From contig CAZSSM010000071.1 of assembly GCA_964609385.1 (NCBI GenBank), positions 1-34,761 on the forward strand: a stretch of DNA of 34,761 bases, read 5' to 3'. This DNA comes from CAZSSM01 sp964609385. GTDB taxonomy: Bacteria; Planctomycetota; Planctomycetia; Isosphaerales; Isosphaeraceae. Every line of letters starts with the position of its first letter. Position 1 is the first letter of the stretch. Shown piece by piece: positions 31,301-34,761 of the stretch. The notes beneath the pieces are model-generated. The model was not told where the DNA came from and made no database searches. It worked only from the letters and a program-made list of their open reading frames with translations. A program made the translations under genes and the position numbers.

Positions 31301-34300
31301 GTGGGCGACTTCAGCGAAGGGGTCATCGACATCGCGGTGACCGATGGCGATATCGCCGACATCGCCGACGATGATGACAACACCCGAAAGATCGAACTGC
31401 TCTCGGCCGATCCCGAAGACCTTGCCTTCTACCTCCAGGAGACCGACGAGAACCTCGTTGCGGCTTGGCAACTCGATGAGGATGCCGGCTCGACTTATGC
31501 CAAGGATTCGACCGGCAACGGACATGGGGGCGCTGTCACTCTCGCCGACTTCGGAGTGGGTGGGGCCATCGGCGCGACGGGGACCTCTGCGGAATTCGAC
31601 GGATCCGGACGGGTCAAGGTCCCCTACGACGCTGCCCTCAATCCCGACAGCTTCACCGTCTCGGTTTGGGCCCGGCCAACCGGCGGCAGTGGGTATCGGT
31701 CCGTGATCACGTCGCGACTCGGATCCGGACCACGACTCGAAGGCTACGTGCTCTATCTGACCCCGTCCAACCAATGGGAGTTCTGGACCGGTACCGGTTC
31801 GTCCTCGTGGGTCCACCTCAACGCAGGCGACGCCGAGCTAGACGCTTGGACGCACCTAGCGATCTCCTTCGATGCGGACACCAACACGAAGACGATCTAT
31901 GTCAATGGGGAGGCGACCAGCACGACCTCGCAGGCTTACGCTCCCAATCAAAGTGAGGACTTCCACATCGGAGCGGGAGGCACGAACGGGACGACCTTCC
32001 ATTTCGTCGGCGGTATTGACGACGTCGGGGTCTTCGATACCGCATTGGATCAGACGTCCATCCAGGCCTTGATGGCCGACGGGATCACAGTGGATCGGAC
32101 CCCCTGGTCGGAAGTCGACGATGGCGACGGGATCGTCGAGGCCGACGAATACAACCTGATCGAGCTAACCCTACGCGAAGACGTCAACCTCGCCAGCACC
32201 GACACCTCGATCGCGCCCATCGTCAGCGCGACCGCCAGTGGCGGCGTCCTCCTCGGCTCGACCAACGACCTGAGCCTCAATCAGATCGACGCTGGAACCG
32301 GTGAGGTCCGCATCAAGGTCGATGGCGGTATCATCAACGAGGCCGGCACCGGTGTAGCCAACATCACTGCTGGCAACCTGATCATCGAGGCCGCCGGGGC
32401 GAGCATCGGATCGTTGGCCCTCCCGGTCACCTTCGACCTCAGCGGTGCCCTGACCGTCCGCGGTGAGTTCGACGCCTATCTCGAGTCGGTCGCCAATGCT
32501 GATCAGGATGTCAACCTGCTCACGGCGGTCGTCGGCGACGTCTTCGGCCTGACTGCTCCCGGCGCGATCGTCGACGCCAACGACCCCACCGACAGCTCCG
32601 GCAATCAGATCGCGGCGGTCGCCAACGTCATCGCCGGCGCCGTCCGGTTCTCCGCCGACACCGTGGGGACTTCGGGCAATCCAATCGAGGTCGAACTCGA
32701 CTCCGGTGGTGCGCTCAGCGGATTCGCCGGCACGTCGCTCTACGTCGACGCCCTGGGCGCCCTGCTGATCGACGATCTCAACTCAAATTCCGGCGTGCTC
32801 CATGTCACCGCCGTGGATGACATGTACCTCGGCCTGATCGAAAACACCGAGGGTAGCGTGACCTTGGCCTCGACAACTGGCTCGATCCTCAACAACGCCG
32901 TCGACGGTCTCGATCTGCTCGTGCCCGACGTTGACCTGTCGGTGACCGCATCCGATGCCACGATCGGAACCGAAGCCAACCCCTTAGAGATTCTCCAGGG
33001 GGCGTCCGTTACGGTCTCCGGACCCTCGGTCGATCCCGACGACTACGCCTTCTACGAGTTCACCTCGCCTCCCTTGGGAGTCTTCGACCCGGGCGAGGAG
33101 ATCGGCGGGGGCGGCTCGTTCGTTCACCTCGACGACTTCGACGGCGACGGATATCTAGACGTCCTGACCAGCCTCAATGGTGTCACGTTGATGCTCAACG
33201 ACCAGGACGGGACGTTTACCAGCCAAGGCGTCGTCGCAACCGGGAACATCTTCGCCGCCCTTCCAGGCGAGTTCAATGGAGACGGATACGCCGACTTCCT
33301 GCTGTTCAACATCGATAGCTCGTACAATTTCAGCGCCAAGATTTACCTGAACGACGCCGATGGGACCGGGGCGCTCACGCTCCACCAGACGATTGATCTG
33401 GGGATCCTGCACAACGGACAGTTGGTGGCCGACAACTTCGTGGAACTCGTCGACCTCGACAACGACAGCTTTATCGATTTCACCGTCTACAACCCCGAAG
33501 ACAAGACGATCGTCCAGTACCGCAACAACCGGTCCGGGACCTTCTCGGAGTTCGGAGCGATCACCCTACCCACCTGGTGGCGCGACAGCGACTCGGGCTA
33601 CCAATTCGCCGAGCTGACCGGCGACGACAACCTGGATCTGATCCTCGGACCGGGCCCGTTCCATCAGGTCGTGGCCGTCATCCCCAACGAGGGGAACTGG
33701 ACGTTCTCCGAGGATCGGGCAGCGTTCACGACCGACTCCACGGTCATGGTCGATCAGCAACACGTCAACACCGTCACCGTGGGCGATGTCGACGGGGATG
33801 GCCTCAACGACCTCGTCTTCGGAGTCCAGGCCGAATTCTCGGGTTCGAACGGCTCCTATACCAGCTACGTGGTCCTCAACCAAGGGTTTGGGGTCGTTCC
33901 CGACGACCTCTTCGCCTTCCCCTCCGACGGATTCAGCTTTGAGGTCGACTCGGATGATCTGCTCGGCTCCACGCGGCTCATCTTCAGCTTTGGCGAGGCG
34001 CTCGGCGATGCCTTGTATCCCCAGCAAATCAACTTGGTCGACCTTGATCTCGACGGCGACTTGGATGCTTTGATTGAGAGTTCCGCCACACCACCGGACC
34101 AGGCGTACCTTTACGAGGACGGCAGCTTTACCGCGACCGGGCAAATCCTGACTGGTTCGAGCGGAAGCGGGGCGATGGCCGTCGGCGACCTCGACAACGA
34201 TGCCGACCAGGACGTCATTTTCGCCAATCAGATCTGGCTCCAGCGCCGTGAGCCGATCATTGCCTCGGATCAGTCGTTCTTTTTCGCCGAGAACCGGATC

Positions 34301-34761
34301 GCCGGCGAGACCTTCTACACTGTCGTGACGCTGCCGACCACCGAGGTCGTCACGTTCAACCTCGAACAGGTCACCAACGGCGGCGTCGACGTTACCGAGA
34401 ACTGGGCGATCGACGGCGACACCGGCGTGATCGGTGTCGTCGACCCGAGCCGACTCGACTACGAATCGGTGGACAACCATAACTTCCTCTTCACCATCAC
34501 GATCACGAGCGTCCGCGGTGGGACCGACACCAAGACGGTCACCGGAACCATGCTGAACCTCGATCGCGCGGAGGTCTTGTATGCTAGCTTTAATGACGAT
34601 TTGACAAATTACAATATTGATGAAAACTCCGAGGCGGGAACAGCTTTCGATGTTTCCGGACTGGCCGACGACAACGAATTGGAACTGACCATCGGTCGCG
34701 ATGACGATGGCAATCTCATACAGATTCCTGGCGACCGGATCGTCGGCTACGAGATCACGGG
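16310..34761 (+). CDS. Giant LEPR-XLL-type surface protein with adhesin repeats, LamG, FG-GAP and cadherin-like domains, partial
   Basis: A single frame without stop runs from ATG 16310 to the window end, at least 6,150 residues. The N-terminus is Arg-rich and carries LESRVLLT at about residues 40-47, the LEPR-XLL type motif of giant planctomycete secreted proteins; no classical signal peptide is seen. The order is: beta-solenoid region at about 48-850; nine diverged HGF/IGGL repeats at about 854-1784; an Asp/Asn/Glu-rich linker at about 1825-1861; a long region of repeats (xxxAxIGxGAxV, GDVxVxA) like filamentous adhesins at about 1862-3900; mixed beta regions; a LamG domain at about 5047-5256; seven FG-GAP/VCBS-type motifs at about 5606-5973; then cadherin-like repeats to the edge. 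Composition is Asp/Ser/Thr/Ala/Gly-rich and almost free of Cys. The protein is probably exported and acts in adhesion or as a surface filament (inference). Codon use is uniform except for AT-richer patches near 29900-30000 and 34575-34650. Confidence 0.9.
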   Translation, partial: MRHFLPRIPGLRLFSPERSANALSGKRRQPRRKSVSQEILESRVLLTVTAEIDNSAITFDSGTDGLSTETVFLKTEDGLLQWSTDGSTFSPDFDSSTSGDQTLAIQGSTDQAITVNGDDIDLTLQDLATQGASLDLDVESVTVQSGATVSTVLNSSSDGAVSFSTVTSISLDSGATLNAGDSAITLTVDQTLDDLQVNETTIDASITLTEATITGGDVQISISGDSGQTSGLGAGVSEFTFGSDSFLSDYSVVGGVAQGTATSEISIHGGSINAGSLEISADATVDSEVETVTIIVGIAVATAYPTATVTIDEGAEITTSGDFSVSTDANSTTNAKVTQFATNHSSTSLEKYNFAVAVAVGEINSTITLGDDASVTSGGTASFSSTADKEIAVGALAAAGRQGTLGLGFALSEVTSTVEANVNGQVVSSGNVDILAELSSTTNTTSATGAVGESSSVSELKASVVGAFKNFANFARLGSVGNLFSKVESKLGRNQADATRDNSGSGGFSFAFQTNDVTAQIGDGASVESTDGGVTVEANSTDRIKNKSTSTAAASRTGKNTRAKQLSLAVGVGELTNNATAAIGRDATVTAAGDIVVEANTRVPWEQQYYNWSSFGDGFETIVNKINTNFGIEEGLFTTWAEATVGKTEDLSVGASFMVFVIDGSSDAFIGEGATVESGGQTSVLAFNENDTVNSAGQLISSLPLPEATKMDLKGAASRGTGVGGSIASMTYTNHATAKIKGDAIVNTDALLVMARGDERNVSVAAQGGKADGKYAINGAGNLLILDTLTLAQIDSAAQVTVGDRDVQIPRDYDTIDLSGEGFFSDLPQFDPFDQIDGTVDDPIYRVDLSDNQIELPYDHGFEDGQLVYYSNGGGVDIGGLNDGTAYVVQVVDDHIVRLAEIDDDTGSPITFNLDATEGSAHSLLAGFAPSDVDTDPSEDGVEYAIEGLPDYWVNNRPVAYFIASDATAFPTLNVGQTYYLSVDDSGGMQLLDAPDGNVISIDPTQASGTHFLVPTQEGNLVLDNPLRALDSNGDGEISTSDDHISNITTDNYVTDLSLVVIADDYSAMYSGTGGITRGRSVGVGIALGVTVIDRQTSAIIGDLERELSATEGQAVGVGVDSEDAIYLGYNHGFSQSDLVTYAAGGDFPIGGLRDGESYYVNIDADSDNSGDSTIKLARSVLEALEDVSTLFSASDVSSSLGSDSIDLGYEHGFQLGDWVRFSAGSGDAIGGLDEETNYYVIPLSSTEIALAESQALANEMFLEIFNPRDTVSDDTLVFAHDHSFVAGQRLIYSAGGGTEIGGLSDGQVVVVSEVVDEFTISLETLDGTAISLDASSSVGQTHALQPGFLGTSSAVSTTNELDLGYTYSLNNGDLVYYTAVHSSTTPTPITGLTSGQVYYVVSTDATSMRLASTEELAEKARWWYFDSTSDLSDTTDDSGTTSSTITFAQPHPYVLNDELVYTITDFYEDPTSETIEPLQYVDPTDGTTKTLAEGQTVYAIPAVGLDVVDMDAGEDTTIYFGLQIALEPDGQAIQLINTDSAGIHGFRSDASAVQISAVSDTGTTHFLQSYQRVDLDASDSSGQDYAIRLALDPSSATKATHGLGRTFDPDTAIGGSGTSINLGYTHGFQTGDAVVYSNGRGTSIDGIGHGNVYYVVSVDETTIQLTKTAEDATSDDPDVISLNSDVATGSLHGFGLAFDANPIVDSPTNTIHFGHAHGFDDGDSVVYQTNGGAAIGGLTDGQVYTVQLVGDDGTSLQLLDADGDVIDLDGTLATGTSQSLGDLLSDAGFVTVAGEGLVSSHNDGEIISLALASVLPAPKVAGNDSNVEVDNDNNADDDADADVGDDDVADEDENNNARSAMAAAASFAINVVADTTYAYIKNTDFVATGLTLSAINTTTIDTGTGAISIATQGDDPEGLAGAFSINVVANVTRALIEDATVNLTAGELDVAATNTSNIVAVAMGLAGSSGSFDLAGSVVFNVVDSDALALIKGSTINVSDGSLASASGDVSVQATSTNTILAIAGAFSGSVASSGTSSNTGVGVAVAFNLIVNPRGSDDDPSGTAAIISDTDLSADGVIDVSASTDNTIDSVAAAIAFAFGGKSTALAFSFSVNTIAVPTRAAIRRSGDGDLGVSGDEGVWVSAQDDSSIVSVAGDVSLAGDSANGFALSLNVTRNLVVADATDTTVTSSSGDVRVTAHATPIITSIAAGGTVSEEAARQGSFSVVVTTNTTHAYITGSSTEVMADGSVLVSASDRSKIFSLGGSIVVSGVTGESGQPLSSVGIANSTLVTVNSVTAAIEEDVTVQANGNQTAITGYDQVGVLVSATSDDTITTIAAGAVLDVASSNISIAGSATVTVLTETTEAWIGDGAQINLATSDEGDSQDVVVTADETTTLFGVAGAADVSIEGTGVGAGVDVSVITKHVEAWLGLGADVEATGDVIVQATSHEDATSITGTIAVGASQGAIAGSVGVSTYDITTKAEIQSSSASQTTVDAGGSVLVAAEERTEMVLVNADFAASAEDGIGGSIGIPVVIKTTEATIGDSAIVDALGGGDGLTVNTGTFETFSGDTSHSGLVDSLDLGNSSLPIADKGYLENSNATPEQLTAFRGVAVTAVNSDQIELYNVGASASSEAAVQVSLGVNDLNVDTTATIGSSAQINQTAASSASADDDQSVHVAAGADFFTRSILGGLSVSGNASATPGVGVAYVTMDTEATIGESADVDAVKNVHVFAHNSEDMEVVGIAVAGTSGELAAAGSFAVIDLNNTTIASIGDSATIDAGGNVTVMAQDLTDSDIIAGAAGVAAGGGGVGVSVGLSLISKETRAFIGDGATVDAKGQGDDNTFDIRTNDFGNDGSFVTESLRGVGVSAYTVEDMFAGTAAGAGGVAVGLAGAITWQQIDSDTRAYIDRNALINTASDNSSAAHANQDVAVTAFNQVTATGFGGAIDGGAFGFGAAVDIGTIANVTEAAILADVDDDDTSLSNSGEVFARNDVRAEAGSDRSITSLAASAGGGTFALQVGLSLWTIGDRVSANYDVDGQTQSPISGIDSSTEDVGNDTTDVDAGYEGTGSNNQGDNSDSVATNVGTATDRLGSFTDLLIFGDTLVSGTNAYFGANGTVNAGDEVSAISQEQSSVTSVGGALAAGVVGAGAGVAIANIASKAEATIEDGAIVTAGGDLTIHASADESTSNYAVAGSAGYVAVAAQYAESDVKSVQSASIGAGVQILEADAVTVEAAQTRDLHAFTAGAEAGTIGVAGFAGTLVVGGGTVEAVVAENAQIGTASQGVGSVAISATSTTEQAKAETYAVGGGLGLAVEAGSVQAKVDPTVQAATLDSVQIYAEGDVSVGANASAVVESYGYGVEIAAGVAGGSMSVLSVVSPTIVAELGSSNTVVSGGDVTVNAEQTLVDDNQSAYAYGFGVSASLFLSIAGVSAKATSETSATAIIGADSNVTAASGTVTVESGIANDLGAVTDGGSGGGISASGSNVSVIDVTTTSVAIVDDGVSITAETLEIVATGTDTADGQAANNKFSFGFTSTTNNSSDDLFASQVDITINSTTSASIGDNTSTSQAIDVTTLKITADHENVISGSAEDVSVGIIAGLGGAGFGADLDATVSAAIGEDVVANAETIAMTAGNTSGLAEDSTGFTEAVDATSATGGVGASAKVVNEIDVDHVTTATIGEGAQVNADYSLVGSPSAVAGGVDIEASNDANLLSTANLGAASLLGASTNAQATIDLGTYEAIAAVGDDAVLKSSGEISLATLSNANLRATTNAIGKGLFVGTKAVGSSTVDADNEVRIGSGATIESEDDVNLLAGQIGVLENVGDPVPALNSFTLNGSTDAYATDQVSSDGGVSATASVDQTNEVTIAEDATVRAVSDAYFLTDAGVVLTEASASFQSVTGSLDSTETETDDANNLVVVDGDVEVGLFNRRTLEFDSDANPISDTIDTDAITIDANTDMDQTLEDRINTMVQEAAYFSGTSMDEAFEEQRTFWTDLVAQLGGNLEFVDGEAIVSEIVLPTASILDVYVTSGNIYVEGKNLRGSGSLTAPTDTTIEVVNNSNLTLDFSDLTIPDRPGGQVRLNRVRVDGVEAVKALNTNSSLDSLVDITFNFSYETDSTADADTEPLISVTNVPVAGEEIDANLFFNGDVTNRSGDVDLDGGDGSVLVNGGMTAGSLAISSGGDFVFGDSDTDGDGFFHVGGDPFDLYSDVAGANEAADSQVSDVTEPIAGTTGSVSDDAGSTIVAGNVLITAENININGIIQSGIPYHTVTISDPDGDLDSVIQAATDAYEAADASDASDLRYVTLDSKYLSSATGNASDDLFDSISDTLVLQWDAQEQTLILVGEIEVRGGFMQLTANRIINSSGGELRVLDGYGTIDIANETDLPITLSNLDVGSGTDDAEGIEGTIILTEKARHAEAASGQSALITVFTRADDQVTVTTNSTVDSSGNPASATTTAGDTVTYTPLEGTRYQWVSAGTEGTIQVYELNGRSSKPTFDEIVTEDNLVSETDDGRSDLTSRGSVVTVDTEIETDIYTYEFSEIVDSVYNYWYDYQTRHINALTRKVESITYDERITRTIGTRTTHINSVKADYPITVTFLGDSGAINVDSLGSVIVGGSLSAPGGQVTINAGVDTSGEVTNDAATIESSDSDGVIEANQIDLNAPGGIGTDGPDNYDQNSAADETAVEATSDGDISLSSASDVVTLSSVVAGTDSLVTIEATAGAIAGVSGTSSVITAGSIDLTAASDVGTADQSLNIDTGGSSDQTLTLNAGNDAYVREVEGDLYVSLIEAVDVSLFVDDGSLLDATAFEGADRDAATIDDLVSLWESLGLINDAAEDRKALILSDAVSLHNYEYEQYWTQRSAMDDPTDPSSFDFQFSDEKVERMLELGYTSVQISNLESSATARFLELNDVYGPGGTYVTNNDTSYDPDTFDTDFDYQLTDDEIADLTADLAFTEDGLLWNLSTGVTDRTDTTAFDESPNIIAQSISVVASDAVGDFSEGVIDIAVTDGDIADIADDDDNTRKIELLSADPEDLAFYLQETDENLVAAWQLDEDAGSTYAKDSTGNGHGGAVTLADFGVGGAIGATGTSAEFDGSGRVKVPYDAALNPDSFTVSVWARPTGGSGYRSVITSRLGSGPRLEGYVLYLTPSNQWEFWTGTGSSSWVHLNAGDAELDAWTHLAISFDADTNTKTIYVNGEATSTTSQAYAPNQSEDFHIGAGGTNGTTFHFVGGIDDVGVFDTALDQTSIQALMADGITVDRTPWSEVDDGDGIVEADEYNLIELTLREDVNLASTDTSIAPIVSATASGGVLLGSTNDLSLNQIDAGTGEVRIKVDGGIINEAGTGVANITAGNLIIEAAGASIGSLALPVTFDLSGALTVRGEFDAYLESVANADQDVNLLTAVVGDVFGLTAPGAIVDANDPTDSSGNQIAAVANVIAGAVRFSADTVGTSGNPIEVELDSGGALSGFAGTSLYVDALGALLIDDLNSNSGVLHVTAVDDMYLGLIENTEGSVTLASTTGSILNNAVDGLDLLVPDVDLSVTASDATIGTEANPLEILQGASVTVSGPSVDPDDYAFYEFTSPPLGVFDPGEEIGGGGSFVHLDDFDGDGYLDVLTSLNGVTLMLNDQDGTFTSQGVVATGNIFAALPGEFNGDGYADFLLFNIDSSYNFSAKIYLNDADGTGALTLHQTIDLGILHNGQLVADNFVELVDLDNDSFIDFTVYNPEDKTIVQYRNNRSGTFSEFGAITLPTWWRDSDSGYQFAELTGDDNLDLILGPGPFHQVVAVIPNEGNWTFSEDRAAFTTDSTVMVDQQHVNTVTVGDVDGDGLNDLVFGVQAEFSGSNGSYTSYVVLNQGFGVVPDDLFAFPSDGFSFEVDSDDLLGSTRLIFSFGEALGDALYPQQINLVDLDLDGDLDALIESSATPPDQAYLYEDGSFTATGQILTGSSGSGAMAVGDLDNDADQDVIFANQIWLQRREPIIASDQSFFFAENRIAGETFYTVVTLPTTEVVTFNLEQVTNGGVDVTENWAIDGDTGVIGVVDPSRLDYESVDNHNFLFTITITSVRGGTDTKTVTGTMLNLDRAEVLYASFNDDLTNYNIDENSEAGTAFDVSGLADDNELELTIGRDDDGNLIQIPGDRIVGYEIT
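18869..21660 (+). repeat. Nine diverged HGF/IGGL protein repeats in the giant gene
   Basis: A unit of roughly 75-110 residues recurs: a start like IxLGYxHGFxxGDxVxYS, then GGGxxIGGLxDGxxYYV, then a strand like xxIxLAxS, often followed by IxLDA and a GTxHxLxxGF end. Approximate copies begin at 18869, 19150 (partial, no HGF), 19674, 19913, 20126, 20384, 20639 (highly diverged), 21156 and 21434. The best-preserved copies are at 19674, 19913, 21156 and 21434. The DNA has diverged well beyond the protein pattern, so this is an old repeat family under selection rather than a recent duplication. I know no named domain for it with certainty. Confidence 0.7.
21782..21895 (+). other. Acidic Asp/Asn/Glu-rich linker in the giant protein
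   Basis: About 36 residues here are dominated by Asp, Asn, Ala, Val and Glu (for example NADDDADADVGDDDVADED), with no hydrophobic core. It separates the HGF/IGGL repeats from the filamentous-adhesin-like region and is probably a flexible, possibly calcium-binding hinge. Confidence 0.7.
21895..28000 (+). repeat. Filamentous-adhesin-like beta-solenoid repeats
   Basis: About 2,000 residues are built of units of some 50-80 residues. Each has a strand pair such as TxAxIGDGAxVDAGGxVxVxA followed by a glycine/alanine-rich hydrophobic strand (for example AGAAGVAAGGGGVGVSVGLS). The pattern resembles repeats of large bacterial filamentous adhesins such as the LktA-like family. More than twenty units can be followed by eye. 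Some have inserts, for example an Asp/Asn-rich one at about 25430-25560. Confidence 0.65.
31448..32090 (+). other. LamG/concanavalin-like domain within the giant protein
   Basis: About 210 residues show the LamG pattern: AAWQLDEDAGSTYAKDSTGN at the start (the 'W.LDE..G....D.SG.G' motif), AEFDGSGRVKVP, SFTVSVWARP, then WTHLAISFDADTNTKTIYVN and GGIDDVGVFDTALD at the end. Such jelly-roll domains usually bind glycans or protein ligands, which fits an adhesive role. The domain appears complete. Confidence 0.85.
33128..34227 (+). other. Seven FG-GAP/VCBS-type calcium motifs, probable beta-propeller
   Basis: Calcium-loop motifs of the FG-GAP/VCBS type occur at about 33128 (DDFDGDGYLDVL), 33268 (GEFNGDGYADFL), 33449 (VDLDNDSFIDF), 33608 (AELTGDDNLDLI), 33782 (GDVDGDGLNDLV), 34040 (VDLDLDGDLDAL) and 34184 (GDLDNDADQDVI). 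Seven motifs spaced 45-85 residues apart match the blade count of an integrin-alpha-like seven-bladed propeller. Such domains are common in secreted planctomycete proteins and are thought to mediate binding. Confidence 0.8.
34270..34761 (+). other. Cadherin-like repeats at the window edge
   Basis: The segment DGDTGVIGVVDPSRLDYES matches the second half of a cadherin repeat (G.I.V.....LDYE), followed by FLFTITITS. A new unit starts with YNIDENSEAGTAFDVSG, matching the ENS..GT pattern of the first half of the next repeat, which is cut by the window end. These are calcium-dependent extracellular domains, suggesting that more copies follow. Confidence 0.7.

Noticed and set aside
1..34761. tRNA or rRNA genes
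   Set aside because: No cloverleaf-like or rRNA-like segment was noticed in the few non-coding stretches.

Overview
The window looks like chromosomal DNA of a moderately GC-rich member of the Planctomycetota. This is inferred from three things: giant secreted beta-helix/adhesin-type proteins, an N-terminal LESRVLL motif of the LEPR-XLL type typical of giant planctomycete surface proteins, and a TPR tail like those of planctomycete kinase/WD40 proteins. There are no tRNA or rRNA genes, no CRISPR array and no recognisable phage genes.

Layout. (1) 1-4134, minus strand: a compact chemotaxis-type signalling operon, cheA-cheW-mcp. The receptor is a soluble GAF-PAS-MCP protein cut by the window edge. 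CheA has two CheW-like domains at its C-terminus and no evident P2 domain. (2) About 4135-4966: roughly 830 bases without a convincing gene, ending in an AT-rich block. (3) 4967-5649, minus strand: two short orphan fragments, one a TPR C-terminus. (4) 5650 to about 15468, minus strand: one very large secreted-protein gene of about 3,270 codons, built of seven tandem beta-helix plus choice-of-anchor-Q modules, followed by an Ig-like domain, a cohesin-like domain, a dockerin and a second cohesin-like domain. It is now split into pieces by three sites each explicable by loss of one base (about 15330, 14797 and 8048) and one in-frame TGA where Gly is expected (10161-10163). (5) 15698 to about 16143, plus strand: a degenerate IS630-family transposase remnant. 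(6) 16310-34761, plus strand: one uninterrupted open frame of at least 6,150 codons that leaves the window. It encodes a giant surface or secreted protein: LESRVLL N-terminus, beta-solenoid region, nine diverged HGF/IGGL repeats, an acidic linker, a long filamentous-adhesin-like repeat region, a LamG domain, seven FG-GAP/VCBS-type calcium motifs, and cadherin-like repeats at the window edge.

How the parts relate. The chemotaxis genes form one transcription unit. The two giant genes point away from each other, with the transposase remnant and an AT-rich spacer between them, and both encode extracellular repeat proteins. One is intact as far as visible and the other is disrupted. The least ordinary items are the HGF/IGGL repeat block, the size and layered architecture of the plus-strand gene, and the pattern of single-base lesions in the beta-helix gene, which is either early decay or sequencing/assembly error.
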